Shown: positions 8,384 through 16,194, counted from the first letter of the stretch. The stretch is 25,351 bases of DNA from an uncultured Holdemanella sp. (GCF_934772795.1 NZ_CAKVMR010000032.1:1-25351), one strand, 5' to 3'. A program made the numbers and translations. The notes: generated by a model not told the origin, from the letters alone.

Positions 8384-9282
8384 TGAAAGGTTTACGTACT
8401 TTTTTATACGAATTGAAGTATGCCTTTCTTCAAATGAAAAGACATATTATGTTGTGCTTTTCTGCCATTAGTGCCATTGGCATTACCCTACTTTTGATTG
8501 GTTCGATATTGATTATTGGATTACACGTTAATTATTTTTCAAATGATGTTCAAAAAGATTTGAGTATTCACGTTATTTTAAATGAAGATATCAATGATGA
8601 AACTTCAATTTCAAACATTCAGAGTGAAATATCTAAATTGAAGAACGTTTCAAAAGTAGAAGTGTCTTCTAAAGACGATGAACTTGAACTTATGATCAAA
8701 GAAAAGGGAGATGCTTTTAAAGCCTATCGCGGAGAAACAAATCCCTTGTCTAATGCTTTCTTTGTCTATGTAAAGAATGCTTCTTCTATCCGTAAAACAA
8801 GTGCACAGATTCAAAAAATCGATGGCGTATCCAGTACAGCTTTTGGAGGAGACAGTGTTACAAGTTTAGTAGAAATGTTGAATATGATTCAAAAGATTGG
8901 TTTAGGCATTGTTGCCTTATTGATTCTATTGTCTTTGTATTTGATTTATAACACGATCCGAACGACAATCGATTCAAGAAGTGATGAAATCATTATTATG
9001 CGTACGGTTGGAGCAACGAATGGCTTCATCAGCAATCCATTTATTGTCGAAGGCATTTTTATTGGACTACTTGGATCTATCGTTCCATATTTATTGGTGC
9101 ATTTTGGATATGAAAAGCTGTATGAAAGCTTAGATGGAAAACTATTCACACCTATGTTTGCCCTATTTAAACCAAGCGCAATCAGCTTTCAAGTAGGATT
9201 CTCTATCATTCTTGCGGGAGCCTTGATTGGGGGATTCGCATCTTTGTTTGCGGCAAGAAAATATTTGAAAATGAAACGATAA
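8380..9282 (+). CDS. ftsX: Cell-division ABC transporter permease FtsX (copy 2)
   Basis: 300-aa second FtsX. It overlaps the ftsE stop (ATGA), the classic ftsE-ftsX junction. The topology matches copy 1: TM1 at about 20-45, an extracellular loop to about 155, then three TM segments. Shared motifs include SSKDDELELMIKEKGDAFKAY, DEIIIMRTVGATN, VEGIFIG and ARKYLK. The extracellular loops differ clearly from copy 1, so this is an old divergence and not a recent duplication. An ATG at 8383 is also possible. The Shine-Dalgarno is distant (AGGTGGG at about 8362), so expression probably relies on coupling to ftsE. Confidence 0.94.
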   Translation: MMKGLRTFLYELKYAFLQMKRHIMLCFSAISAIGITLLLIGSILIIGLHVNYFSNDVQKDLSIHVILNEDINDETSISNIQSEISKLKNVSKVEVSSKDDELELMIKEKGDAFKAYRGETNPLSNAFFVYVKNASSIRKTSAQIQKIDGVSSTAFGGDSVTSLVEMLNMIQKIGLGIVALLILLSLYLIYNTIRTTIDSRSDEIIIMRTVGATNGFISNPFIVEGIFIGLLGSIVPYLLVHFGYEKLYESLDGKLFTPMFALFKPSAISFQVGFSIILAGALIGGFASLFAARKYLKMKR

Positions 9283-9287
9283 AAACA

Positions 9288-9316
9288 TTGCAGAATAAAG
9301 GATTGTTTCGTATACT
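9288..9316 (+). promoter_or_regulatory. Promoter of ctpA
   Basis: TTGCAG (9288-9293) and TATACT (9311-9316) are exactly 17 bp apart. The predicted start is about 9323, ten bases before the hairpin at 9334. Confidence 0.7.
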
Positions 9317-9333
9317 TTTTATATGGAATTATT

Positions 9334-9362
9334 GGGGCGAATGATTCGTCCCATTTTGTTTT
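9334..9362 (+). terminator. Hairpin with T-tract between ftsX and ctpA
   Basis: GGGGCGAA (9334-9341) pairs with TTCGTCCC (9345-9352), with one G-U pair and a 3-nt loop, and is followed by ATTTTGTTTT. It reads as the terminator of the fts operon. It lies downstream of the apparent ctpA promoter, so it would also be in the ctpA leader, where it could attenuate. Confidence 0.7.
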
Positions 9363-9378
9363 AGAATAGGATGAGCTT

Positions 9379-10794
9379 ATGAGAAAAAAAAGTCAGACAA
9401 TATTGATTACACTACTATGCATCGCATGCTTTGGCGCAGGCATAAGTGTGCCAGTTATTTTAAATAAAACAACGGCAGGAAATAGTAAAGAACAAGAGAA
9501 ATTTGATACCATTTATTCAATTTTGAATTCAGATTGGTATTATTCGAATAAAATTAAAAACTTAGATTCCAAACTCATGGAACAAGCCATTGATGGAATG
9601 ACAACCCTAGATAAAGATGCTCATACAAACTATTTTGACTTAGAACAAGCCAAAGCCTTTTCAAGCAGTCTTGAAGGAAGTAATGTTGGATTAGGAATTT
9701 CCTTTTATTTAAATGAAAATAAAAACTTTGTCGTATCCAACGTCTACATCAATTCAACGGCGGATAAAAAAGGCTTAAAACCTAACGATGAAATTATTTC
9801 ATTAGATGATTTAAAATGTAGTGAAAACGATTCAGATACAATTATTAAATATATCAAGGCCCATGAAGGTCAGAATGTTAAGACAAAATATCTTCGTGAT
9901 GGAAAAGAATATACGACAAATTTGATTCCAGGTACTTTTGATTCAACAGTTGTATGCAATGTATACGACGATTATGGAGAAATCATTCTGACGAGTTTCT
10001 CAGAAAATAGTGGAAAAGATTTCTCGAAGGCAATGTCTCGTCTACAAGAAGCGGGGATTAAAAAGTTAGTCTTAGATTTACGTAATAATGGTGGTGGCTA
10101 TTTAAATGCAGCATTGGAAATTTCGAGTTCTTTGATTCCTGAAAAGTCAGTTGTCTTCAAGGAAAAAGATAAAGATGGTCAGTTCACTAAACAAATGACG
10201 AAAGATGAATTTAATCAAGTAAAGATGGATAAGATTGTTGTTCTGCAGAATGAAAATACGGCAAGTGCAGCCGAAGTTTTGATTGGTGCTTTAAAAGATA
10301 ATTTAGGAGATACAGTGATTACGGTAGGAACTACATCTTATGGTAAAGGGACTGAACAAGTTACAGTACCATTCTCAGATGGAACAAGTTTTAAGTATAC
10401 AGTGGCACGTTGGTATACGCCAAAAGGTACAAGTATCAACAAGAAGGGATTTAAGCCAGATATTGAAGTAAAACTAGTTGAAGTAAAGACAACATCCTAT
10501 TATAAAGTCAAGAAAAAGGATGTCATCAAAAAAGACAGCGTAGATGATAATGCCCAAGCTTTACAAGTCTATCTAAAGTATTTAGGATATGATGTGGATC
10601 GAACAGATACATATTTTTCAAATACTAGTTCTCAAGCTTTGGCTAGTTTTCAACAGGATCATGGTTTAGAAGCAACAGGAGATTGTGATAAAAAGACGTG
10701 GGATCTTTTGATGGAAAAAGTATTGTTGAAGATGAATGAAACACCAAGTGATGATACGCAAAGACAAAAAGCGATAGAAGAAGCACAAAAGTAG
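9379..10794 (+). CDS. ctpA: Carboxy-terminal processing peptidase (S41)
   Basis: 471-aa membrane-anchored serine protease. Residues 7-28 form an uncleaved signal anchor. A PDZ domain lies at about 85-170. The S41 core (about 185-360) holds the Ser296/Lys323 dyad (TASAAE and SYGKGTEQ). A peptidoglycan-binding type 1 domain (about 390-455, DDNAQALQVYLKYLGY to DKKTWDLL) follows, as in Bacillus CtpB-like proteins. It likely trims exported proteins at the wall. In other Firmicutes ctp genes often sit beside ftsEX, and here it may act on the same complex or its hydrolase, which is inference. The ATG has AGGATGAG upstream and its own promoter at 9288-9316. Confidence 0.95.
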   Translation: MRKKSQTILITLLCIACFGAGISVPVILNKTTAGNSKEQEKFDTIYSILNSDWYYSNKIKNLDSKLMEQAIDGMTTLDKDAHTNYFDLEQAKAFSSSLEGSNVGLGISFYLNENKNFVVSNVYINSTADKKGLKPNDEIISLDDLKCSENDSDTIIKYIKAHEGQNVKTKYLRDGKEYTTNLIPGTFDSTVVCNVYDDYGEIILTSFSENSGKDFSKAMSRLQEAGIKKLVLDLRNNGGGYLNAALEISSSLIPEKSVVFKEKDKDGQFTKQMTKDEFNQVKMDKIVVLQNENTASAAEVLIGALKDNLGDTVITVGTTSYGKGTEQVTVPFSDGTSFKYTVARWYTPKGTSINKKGFKPDIEVKLVEVKTTSYYKVKKKDVIKKDSVDDNAQALQVYLKYLGYDVDRTDTYFSNTSSQALASFQQDHGLEATGDCDKKTWDLLMEKVLLKMNETPSDDTQRQKAIEEAQK

Positions 10795-10811
10795 GTATAA
10801 ACCTACTTTTT
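10787..10811 (+). terminator. Intrinsic terminator at the ctpA stop
   Basis: AAAAGTAGGT (10787-10796) pairs perfectly with ACCTACTTTT (10801-10810) around an ATAA loop. The ctpA stop TAG (10792-10794) lies inside the 5' arm. The TATAAT at 10815-10820 right after it may be the uvrB -10, though a matching -35 is not obvious. Confidence 0.85.
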
Positions 10812-10841
10812 GTATATAATTAAAGAAGAGGATGTGAAATC

Positions 10842-12815
10842 ATGAAAGATCAGTTTGAATTAGTATCCGAATATAAACCGAGTGGAGATCAGCCTGAAGC
10901 CATCAAAGAATTGGTTTCTGGTTTAAAAGAAGATAAAAAGTTTCAAGTATTGTTGGGGGCTACAGGAACCGGAAAAACATTTACAATTTCGAATGTGATT
11001 GCCCAAGTCAATCGACCAACCTTAGTGTTTGCGCATAATAAGACACTTGCAGGACAGTTGTATTCTGAATTTAAAGAATTTTTTCCGCATAATCGTGTGG
11101 AATATTTTGTTTCTTATTTTGATTATTACCAGCCTGAAGCGTATTTGCCAAAAACCGATACATATATTGATAAAAACACAAAGACCAATGAAGAATTGGA
11201 TATGCTACGAATGGCAGCCGTAAATAGTGTTTTAGAACGAAGAGACACCATCATAGTGGCGAGTGTTGCCTCTATTTATGGTGCTAGTAATCCAGAACAA
11301 TATCGTCATATGATCTTTACTTTACGTAGCGGACAAATCATTGAAAGAAATGAATTGATGTTGGCATTAGTACATCAACAATATAAACGTAATGATACAG
11401 ATCCATTAAGAGGAACGTTTAGAGTGCGTGGAGACGTCATTGAAATTACACCAGGGCATACGGATCGCTATTTGATTCGTATTGAAATGTTTGATGATGA
11501 AGTGGAAAGAATCTGTGAAGTGGATCCAGTAACGGGACATGTCAATCAATCTTACCAGCTATATATTATTTATCCAGCCAATGGCTATGCGACAAGTATG
11601 GATATCATCAATCATGCAGCAGACACGATTCAAGAAGAACTCGATGAAAGATTGGCTTATTTTGATGAACAAGGTAAACCACTTGAAAAAGAGCGCTTGG
11701 AACAAAGATGTCGCTATGATATAGAAGCATTGAGAGAATTTGGCGTATGTCCAGGTATTGAAAACTATTCTCGACATATTGATGGCAGAAAACCAGGTGA
11801 AAGACCGTATACACTATTTGATTATTTTCCAGATGATTTTTTACTTGTGGTCGATGAAAGTCATGTTTCCTTACCACAAATTCGTGGCATGTATAATGGA
11901 GACCGTGCAAGAAAACAAATATTGGTAGATTACGGTTTTAGACTTCCAAGTGCTTTAGATAATCGTCCTTTGCGTTTTAATGAATTTGAAGGATTAATAA
12001 AAAATGCCATCTTTGTATCCGCAACACCAGGCGATTATGAATTGGATCAAACACACGGAGAAATTGTGGAACAAATCATTCGTCCAACAGGATTATTAGA
12101 TCCAGAAGTCGAGGTGCGTCCTATTGAAGGTCAGATTGATGATTTGGTGGATGAAATCAAGGAGCGCATTGAAAAACATGAAAGAACTCTGATTACGACA
12201 TTAACTGTTCGTATGGCGGAGGATTTAACTTCCTATTTAAAGAATATGGATCTAAAGGTAGCGTGGCTACACCATGAAGTTACAACGATTGAACGTACGG
12301 AAATCATTCATGATTTACGCCAAGGTAAATATGACGTGCTTGTAGGTATCAACTTGTTAAGGGAAGGTTTAGACATTCCAGAAGTCAGTTTGATTGCGAT
12401 ATTAGATGCAGATAAAGAAGGTTTCTTAAGATCAAGACGATCATTGATTCAGATCATTGGTCGTGCAGCCCGTAATGCCCAAGGAAAAGTTATTATGTAT
12501 GCCGATAAAATTACAGAGAGCATGCAGGAAGCTATGGATGAAACCGCAAGACGTAGATCAATTCAGATGGAATACAATGAAAAACATGGTATTGTTCCTA
12601 AGACAATCATCAAACCAATCCATGATGTTGTTCGTTCTAAGGAAACTAAGGAAATGGCAGCTAAGTATTTGAAGAAGAAAAAGTTGCCGGCAAAACAAAA
12701 AGAAAAGATGATCAAAGAATTAGAGCAGGAAATGAAAGAGGCAGCGCGTACTTTAGATTTCGAAAGAGCAGCACAGTTAAGAGATATTTTATTTGAAATG
12801 AAAGGTGAAAAATAA
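10842..12815 (+). CDS. uvrB: Excinuclease ABC subunit B
   Basis: 657-aa helicase-like damage-verification subunit of nucleotide excision repair. Walker A GATGTGKT is at 39-46. The tyrosine-rich beta-hairpin that grips damaged DNA (YFDYYQPEAYLPKTDTYIDK) begins near residue 91. Helicase motif II reads DESH, and motif VI is QIIGRAARN. The C-terminal UVR domain (about 625-655, LDFERAAQLRD) binds UvrC. Length is normal. The Shine-Dalgarno is GAGG about 10 nt upstream. uvrA, the usual neighbour, is not in the window, and a kinase gene follows directly. Confidence 0.98.
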   Translation: MKDQFELVSEYKPSGDQPEAIKELVSGLKEDKKFQVLLGATGTGKTFTISNVIAQVNRPTLVFAHNKTLAGQLYSEFKEFFPHNRVEYFVSYFDYYQPEAYLPKTDTYIDKNTKTNEELDMLRMAAVNSVLERRDTIIVASVASIYGASNPEQYRHMIFTLRSGQIIERNELMLALVHQQYKRNDTDPLRGTFRVRGDVIEITPGHTDRYLIRIEMFDDEVERICEVDPVTGHVNQSYQLYIIYPANGYATSMDIINHAADTIQEELDERLAYFDEQGKPLEKERLEQRCRYDIEALREFGVCPGIENYSRHIDGRKPGERPYTLFDYFPDDFLLVVDESHVSLPQIRGMYNGDRARKQILVDYGFRLPSALDNRPLRFNEFEGLIKNAIFVSATPGDYELDQTHGEIVEQIIRPTGLLDPEVEVRPIEGQIDDLVDEIKERIEKHERTLITTLTVRMAEDLTSYLKNMDLKVAWLHHEVTTIERTEIIHDLRQGKYDVLVGINLLREGLDIPEVSLIAILDADKEGFLRSRRSLIQIIGRAARNAQGKVIMYADKITESMQEAMDETARRRSIQMEYNEKHGIVPKTIIKPIHDVVRSKETKEMAAKYLKKKKLPAKQKEKMIKELEQEMKEAARTLDFERAAQLRDILFEMKGEK

Positions 12816-12816
12816 C

Positions 12817-13755
12817 GTGATTCAAAAAAAGAATGGAATTGTCGTAGTAGGTGCGATTTTTGTGGATATTAAAGGCTTTCCACAGGATACATATGTTTCT
12901 GATGGAAGAAATGCGGGACATATTGAGTATATTCATGGTGGTGTAGCAAGAAATGTTGTAGAAGATATTGCGAATTTAGGATTAAACTCTACCTTTGTTG
13001 GTATTGTTGATAATACGGCATTGGGAATAGATGTTAAACAACGATTACAAAATCGAAATGTGAATACAGATTATATGAAATCTATAGAAAATGGTATGGG
13101 TACATGGCTAGCTGTTTTTGATCATAATGGAGAATTAGCAGGTTCAATATCTCATCGTCCGAATTTAATGCCAATCTATTCAATTTTAGAAGAAAATGGA
13201 GACGCAATTATTGAAAATAGCGATTCTGTGGTGGCTGAAATAGATATGGATGAGGAAATTGTTGAAAAAGTTGTTTATTTATGTCAAAAACATAATAAAA
13301 AAATATTTGGTGTTGTCAGCAATATGAATATTGCGATTAAAAGAAAAGATCTTTTGAAGCAATTTGATTGTTTGATCTGTAATCAATTAGAATCGAGTAT
13401 TCTTTTTTCAAGAGATTTTAAAGAGATATCAGCAGAAGAATTGAGTCATACATTGATTGATGAACTGCAACAATCCGAATTTAAATCGTTGATTGTAACG
13501 CTTGGTGAAACTGGTTCTTTATATGTGAAAAGCACTGGGGAATGTGGCTTTTGTCCGGCTCGTCAAATAGAGGTAAAAGATACAACAGGAGCAGGAGATG
13601 CATTTTGTGCGGGTGTAAGTGCTGGGCTAACCTATGGTAAGAGTATGCTTGAGGCTATGAAGATAGGTAGTCATTTAGCTAGTTCTGTTATAGCTTCACG
13701 TGAAAATGTATGTCCTTGTTTTATGTCCAATAAATTTAATATTGTGAAAAAATAA
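12817..13755 (+). CDS. PfkB-family carbohydrate/nucleoside kinase
   Basis: 312-aa ribokinase-fold kinase. The N-terminus has a GAIFVDIKGFP substrate strand and the HGGVARNVVEDIANLG motif (PfkB signature 1 region). The C-terminus has DTTGAGDAFCAG (signature 2) with catalytic Asp261 and anion-hole glycines. The substrate cannot be told: ribose, a nucleoside or pseudouridine are all possible. Several cysteines cluster near the end (ENVCPCF). The GTG at 12817, 9 nt after AGGTGA (12802-12807), is the best start. An in-frame GTG at 12805 would lie within that Shine-Dalgarno. The gene begins one base after the uvrB stop, so the two are co-transcribed. No terminator is evident before the next promoter. 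Confidence 0.85.
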   Translation: MIQKKNGIVVVGAIFVDIKGFPQDTYVSDGRNAGHIEYIHGGVARNVVEDIANLGLNSTFVGIVDNTALGIDVKQRLQNRNVNTDYMKSIENGMGTWLAVFDHNGELAGSISHRPNLMPIYSILEENGDAIIENSDSVVAEIDMDEEIVEKVVYLCQKHNKKIFGVVSNMNIAIKRKDLLKQFDCLICNQLESSILFSRDFKEISAEELSHTLIDELQQSEFKSLIVTLGETGSLYVKSTGECGFCPARQIEVKDTTGAGDAFCAGVSAGLTYGKSMLEAMKIGSHLASSVIASRENVCPCFMSNKFNIVKK

Positions 13756-13764
13756 ACAAATTAG

Positions 13765-13793
13765 TTGCATGATGAAAGATTATGTGCTATTTT
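13765..13793 (+). promoter_or_regulatory. Promoter of the FMN-riboswitch operon
   Basis: TTGCAT (13765-13770) and TATTTT (13788-13793) are 17 bp apart, with an upstream TGC giving an extended -10. The predicted start near 13800 lies just before the riboswitch. Confidence 0.78.
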
Positions 13794-13817
13794 ATTTGCG
13801 AACATAGATTCAATGAG

Positions 13818-13929
13818 TTCTTCGGGGCAGGGTGCAATTCCCTACCGGCGGTAAAAGTCCGCGACCCACGCAAGTGGCTGACTTGGTGCAATTCCAAGAC
13901 CGACAGTATAGTCTGGATGGTAGAAGACA
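13818..13929 (+). promoter_or_regulatory. FMN riboswitch (RFN element) aptamer
   Basis: All hallmark RFN segments are present in order: TTCGGGGCAGGGTG, ATTCCCTACCGGCGGTA, AAGTCCGCGACCC, GACTTGGTGCAATTCCAAG, ACCGACAGTATAGTCTGGATG and the closing GGTAGAAGA. FMN binding should turn expression of the downstream operon off. An open frame from 13832 runs through it into ribU but is only an accident of the sequence. Confidence 0.98.
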
Positions 13930-13955
13930 CAAAAGTATTTTTTGTATTTTTTTAG

Positions 13956-13985
13956 ACCCCGAGAAGATTTTTTTCTTGGGGTTTT
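13956..13985 (+). terminator. Riboswitch expression-platform terminator
   Basis: ACCCCGAGAA (13956-13965) pairs with TTCTTGGGGT (13973-13982), with one G-U pair, followed by TTTT. It lies between the FMN aptamer and ribU, so FMN-dependent transcription termination is the likely mechanism. Confidence 0.88.
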
Positions 13986-14026
13986 CCTTTTGGAAGAGCT
14001 TATACGAATCAAAAGGAGGTAAAAAG

Positions 14027-14644
14027 ATGAAAAAATGGAATGTTCAAACAATTGTATTAACGGCGATGCTTGCAGGTCTTGCAGGTGCTTTGATGTCATT
14101 GGAATTTTCATTACCGATGATGCCACCATTCTACAAGATTGATTTTAGTGATGTACCAAGTATTATTGCCCTATTTAGTTTAGGTCCTGTATCTGCCACT
14201 TTAGTTGAAGTCATTAAATTGGTTGTAAAAGTAGTGACAGTTGGAACAAACACAGCTTATGTTGGTGAACTCGCAAATCTTTTAGGTATTTTCCTATTTA
14301 TTTTACCAACATGGTTTGTGTATAAGAAAATGAATAAGACAAGAAAGGCGGTAATTATTTCTTTACTTGTTGGAATTGTTGTACGAACTATGTTCGCATG
14401 TTTCTGCAACGCATATATTACTTTACCATTGTATGCCAAGGCCATGGGTATGCCACTTGACTCTGTTGTACAAATGGTGGGTTCTGTAAATCCAAGCATT
14501 AAAGATTTAACTTCATTTATTGCGCTAGCGACAATTCCATTCAACTTGATCAAAATCTCAGCTAACTACATCATTGGATATTTCTTGATGGAAAGATTGG
14601 CTGCCATTCGTCCAAGCTTTAAGTTTATCTACGAGGCAAAATAA
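14027..14644 (+). CDS. ribU: Riboflavin ECF transporter S component RibU
   Basis: 205-aa membrane protein that binds riboflavin and works with the shared energy-coupling module EcfA/A'/T, which is not in this window. It has about six hydrophobic segments. The first helix carries the family ALMSLEFSLPMMPPF pattern, followed by YKIDFSDVPSIIALFSLGP, a strong RibU signature. The ATG at 14027 follows a near-perfect Shine-Dalgarno AAGGAGGT (14013-14020). FMN riboswitch control supports the assignment. The creatininase-family gene starts 2 nt after its stop. Confidence 0.95.
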   Translation: MKKWNVQTIVLTAMLAGLAGALMSLEFSLPMMPPFYKIDFSDVPSIIALFSLGPVSATLVEVIKLVVKVVTVGTNTAYVGELANLLGIFLFILPTWFVYKKMNKTRKAVIISLLVGIVVRTMFACFCNAYITLPLYAKAMGMPLDSVVQMVGSVNPSIKDLTSFIALATIPFNLIKISANYIIGYFLMERLAAIRPSFKFIYEAK

Positions 14645-14646
14645 GT

Positions 14647-15408
14647 ATGATTTGTAAGTATCAAGAATTAACACGTTTAGAAATGGAACAAGTCGATCGA
14701 GAAAACACAATTGTTTTGATTCCGTTAGGTGCATTAGAACAACATGGAAATCAAGCACCACTTGGTACGGATACACTGATTGCCGGGGCAATGTGTGACT
14801 ATATTGAAAAAGAGTTAAAGGATGAAGACATAAACTTATTATTCTTTCCGGTAATTCCAGTTGGACTGAGTACGGAACATAAAGAGTTTTGTGGATCCAT
14901 TACATTTAAACCTATGACTTACTATCATATGTTGTATGACATATGTGAAAGTCTAGCTCATCATGGTTTTAAAAAATTGGCTTTTCTTGTATGTCATGGT
15001 GGAAACGCACCTGTCGCAAATTTGATTTCTAGAGAAGTTCGTAGTGATTTTGAGGTGTATCCATTTGTGTTAAATTCAGGAGCCTTTGATCATCCAGATG
15101 TGAAGGCAACGATTTCTAAGGGGAACACGTTTGATTTTCATGGTGGAGAAATGGAAACTTCCATGGTCATGGCGATTGATGAAAGTCTAGTTAAATTAGA
15201 AACAAGTGAAAAGGGTATTCCTAAAAATACAGCTATGAAAGCCCATTTGTCTTGGCTTGCCACAGATTGGGTAACTGAAAAAGGAAAGCCCATTGGGATT
15301 GGTGGAGATCCAAAGGGTGCAACTAAAGAAAAGGGAGAAATTATATTAACGATTAGTGCTCGTGAAATTGTTAAGGATTTGATTTTAATTCGTGACTTTA
15401 AAGAATAA
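14647..15408 (+). CDS. Creatininase-family metal-dependent amidohydrolase
   Basis: 253-aa soluble protein of the creatininase/FAPy-deformylase superfamily. The metal-binding pattern is intact: Glu31 and His33 (LGALEQHG), Asp42 (LGTD), His117 (HGGN) and Glu168 (HGGEMETS). Known members hydrolyse creatinine, the formamide of an early riboflavin precursor in archaea (ArfB), or process mycofactocin (MftE). It starts 2 nt after ribU under the same FMN riboswitch, with GAGG at about 14632. This points to a flavin-related substrate, for example a breakdown product or a formamide. That is inference, and no riboflavin biosynthesis genes are nearby. A DNA-level annotation as creatininase itself would be misleading. 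Confidence 0.85.
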   Translation: MICKYQELTRLEMEQVDRENTIVLIPLGALEQHGNQAPLGTDTLIAGAMCDYIEKELKDEDINLLFFPVIPVGLSTEHKEFCGSITFKPMTYYHMLYDICESLAHHGFKKLAFLVCHGGNAPVANLISREVRSDFEVYPFVLNSGAFDHPDVKATISKGNTFDFHGGEMETSMVMAIDESLVKLETSEKGIPKNTAMKAHLSWLATDWVTEKGKPIGIGGDPKGATKEKGEIILTISAREIVKDLILIRDFKE

Positions 15409-15428
15409 TAATTTGAAACGGTTTACAT

Positions 15429-15457
15429 TTGATAAAAGTGAGATCACTCTTTATAAT
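15429..15457 (+). promoter_or_regulatory. Strong promoter with palindrome in the spacer
   Basis: TTGATA (15429-15434) and TATAAT (15452-15457) are exactly 17 bp apart. The spacer contains an inverted repeat, AGTGA-GA-TCACT (15437-15448), a possible operator. The predicted start at about 15464 falls on or next to the ATG of the regulator gene at 15465. Confidence 0.75.
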
Positions 15458-15464
15458 TATAGGT

Positions 15465-16127
15465 ATGATAAAAGTAGCCATATTAGAATATGAAAAAGAA
15501 ACTAAGGACATCGTTTTTCAATTATCTAAATTGTTTATGCATGAGGATTGGTGTTTTCGTCATTACTTAAAGGCGAGTGATCTCGCAAAACGGATGAAGG
15601 AAGAAGATTATCAATTATTTGTGTTTGATGAAATGTTTAAGACAAGTCGTATTGAAAGTGTATTTGTACATGATAATCCCAATGCGATTGTGATCTATGT
15701 GTGTGAAAATCCAATTAAGACACGTGGTGATGATGAAAGAAGTCGTGTGTTCTATATTTCAAAGGAAAATATCGCAGCCGACATTTCAGCTTATGATCAA
15801 ATGATTCGTTCGCAATGTATTCAAAGTCATGTGTATGAATTTAATTATGATGGAGTTCGTATGAATCTTTCGTATGAAGATATCTATTATTTGGAAAAGA
15901 ATGAAAAGATGGTGTATTTCTATACAAAAAAAGGCATTTTCCACAAGCGTGACAGTATGAATGCACTTGAAGAAGTTTTTAAAGAATTCGGTTTTTTACG
16001 AGTACACGTATCCTATATTGTGAATTCTAAATATATTGTGGCTTGGTATAAAGATGAAGTTGAGCTTATAAACAAGGTTCTGATTCCTGTTTCTAGAGGA
16101 AAAAAGCGAAAGATATCGATGAAATAA
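15465..16127 (+). CDS. LytTR-family DNA-binding response regulator
   Basis: 220-aa regulator. The N-terminal half resembles a receiver domain: VAILEYEKE supplies the acidic pocket, VFDEM the candidate phospho-acceptor Asp55, and FYISKEN a possible conserved Lys. The usual Ser/Thr after the fourth strand (IVIYVCENP) is not evident, so phosphorylation may be altered. The C-terminal half (about 125-220) is a LytTR domain (LSYEDIYYLEKNEKMVYFYT, then FLRVHVSYIVNSKYI). No sensor kinase is adjacent. The ATG at 15465 gives a normal receiver N-terminus, while an open frame extending to 15429 overlaps the promoter. AGG at 15461-15463 is too close to be a Shine-Dalgarno, so translation is probably leaderless. 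It lies directly before the candidate structured RNA. Confidence 0.85.
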   Translation: MIKVAILEYEKETKDIVFQLSKLFMHEDWCFRHYLKASDLAKRMKEEDYQLFVFDEMFKTSRIESVFVHDNPNAIVIYVCENPIKTRGDDERSRVFYISKENIAADISAYDQMIRSQCIQSHVYEFNYDGVRMNLSYEDIYYLEKNEKMVYFYTKKGIFHKRDSMNALEEVFKEFGFLRVHVSYIVNSKYIVAWYKDEVELINKVLIPVSRGKKRKISMK

Positions 16128-16160
16128 CCAGTTTTACCAGTTTCAAGGCAAGTTTTACCA
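16128..16160 (+). promoter_or_regulatory. Direct repeats resembling a LytTR binding site
   Basis: CCAGTTTTACCA (16128-16139) and CAAGTTTTACCA (16149-16160) differ at one base and start 21 bp apart, two helical turns. LytTR regulators such as AgrA and ComE bind 9-bp repeats with a GTT core separated by about 12 bp. A third partial copy, CCAGTTTCA, lies at 16137-16145. The second repeat also overlaps the loop of the terminator at 16145, so the similarity could be partly coincidental. Confidence 0.45.
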
Positions 16161-16176
16161 CTTGCCTTTTCTTTTT
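16145..16176 (+). terminator. Intrinsic terminator of the LytTR gene
   Basis: AAGGCAAG (16145-16152) pairs with CTTGCCTT (16161-16168) around an 8-nt loop, followed by a T-rich stretch (TTTTCTTTTT, 16167-16176). Confidence 0.88.
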
Positions 16177-16188
16177 GTTTTTGTTGTA

Positions 16189-16194
16189 TATAAT
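16189..16194 (+). promoter_or_regulatory. -10 box of the candidate structured RNA
   Basis: TATAAT at 16189-16194 is perfect, but the sequence 17 bp upstream (CTTTTC, 16166-16171) is a poor -35. This would suit a promoter needing an activator. The predicted start near 16201 falls 3 nt before the first hairpin of the RNA. Confidence 0.5.

Noticed and set aside
13832..14026. A longer ribU reading frame beginning inside the FMN riboswitch.
   Set aside because: The aptamer and terminator occupy this stretch, and the true ATG at 14027 has a near-perfect Shine-Dalgarno.
15437..15457. Palindrome as a terminator for the creatininase-family gene.
   Set aside because: The stem is only 5 bp and the following sequence is a clear -10 box and not a U-run, so an operator is the better reading.
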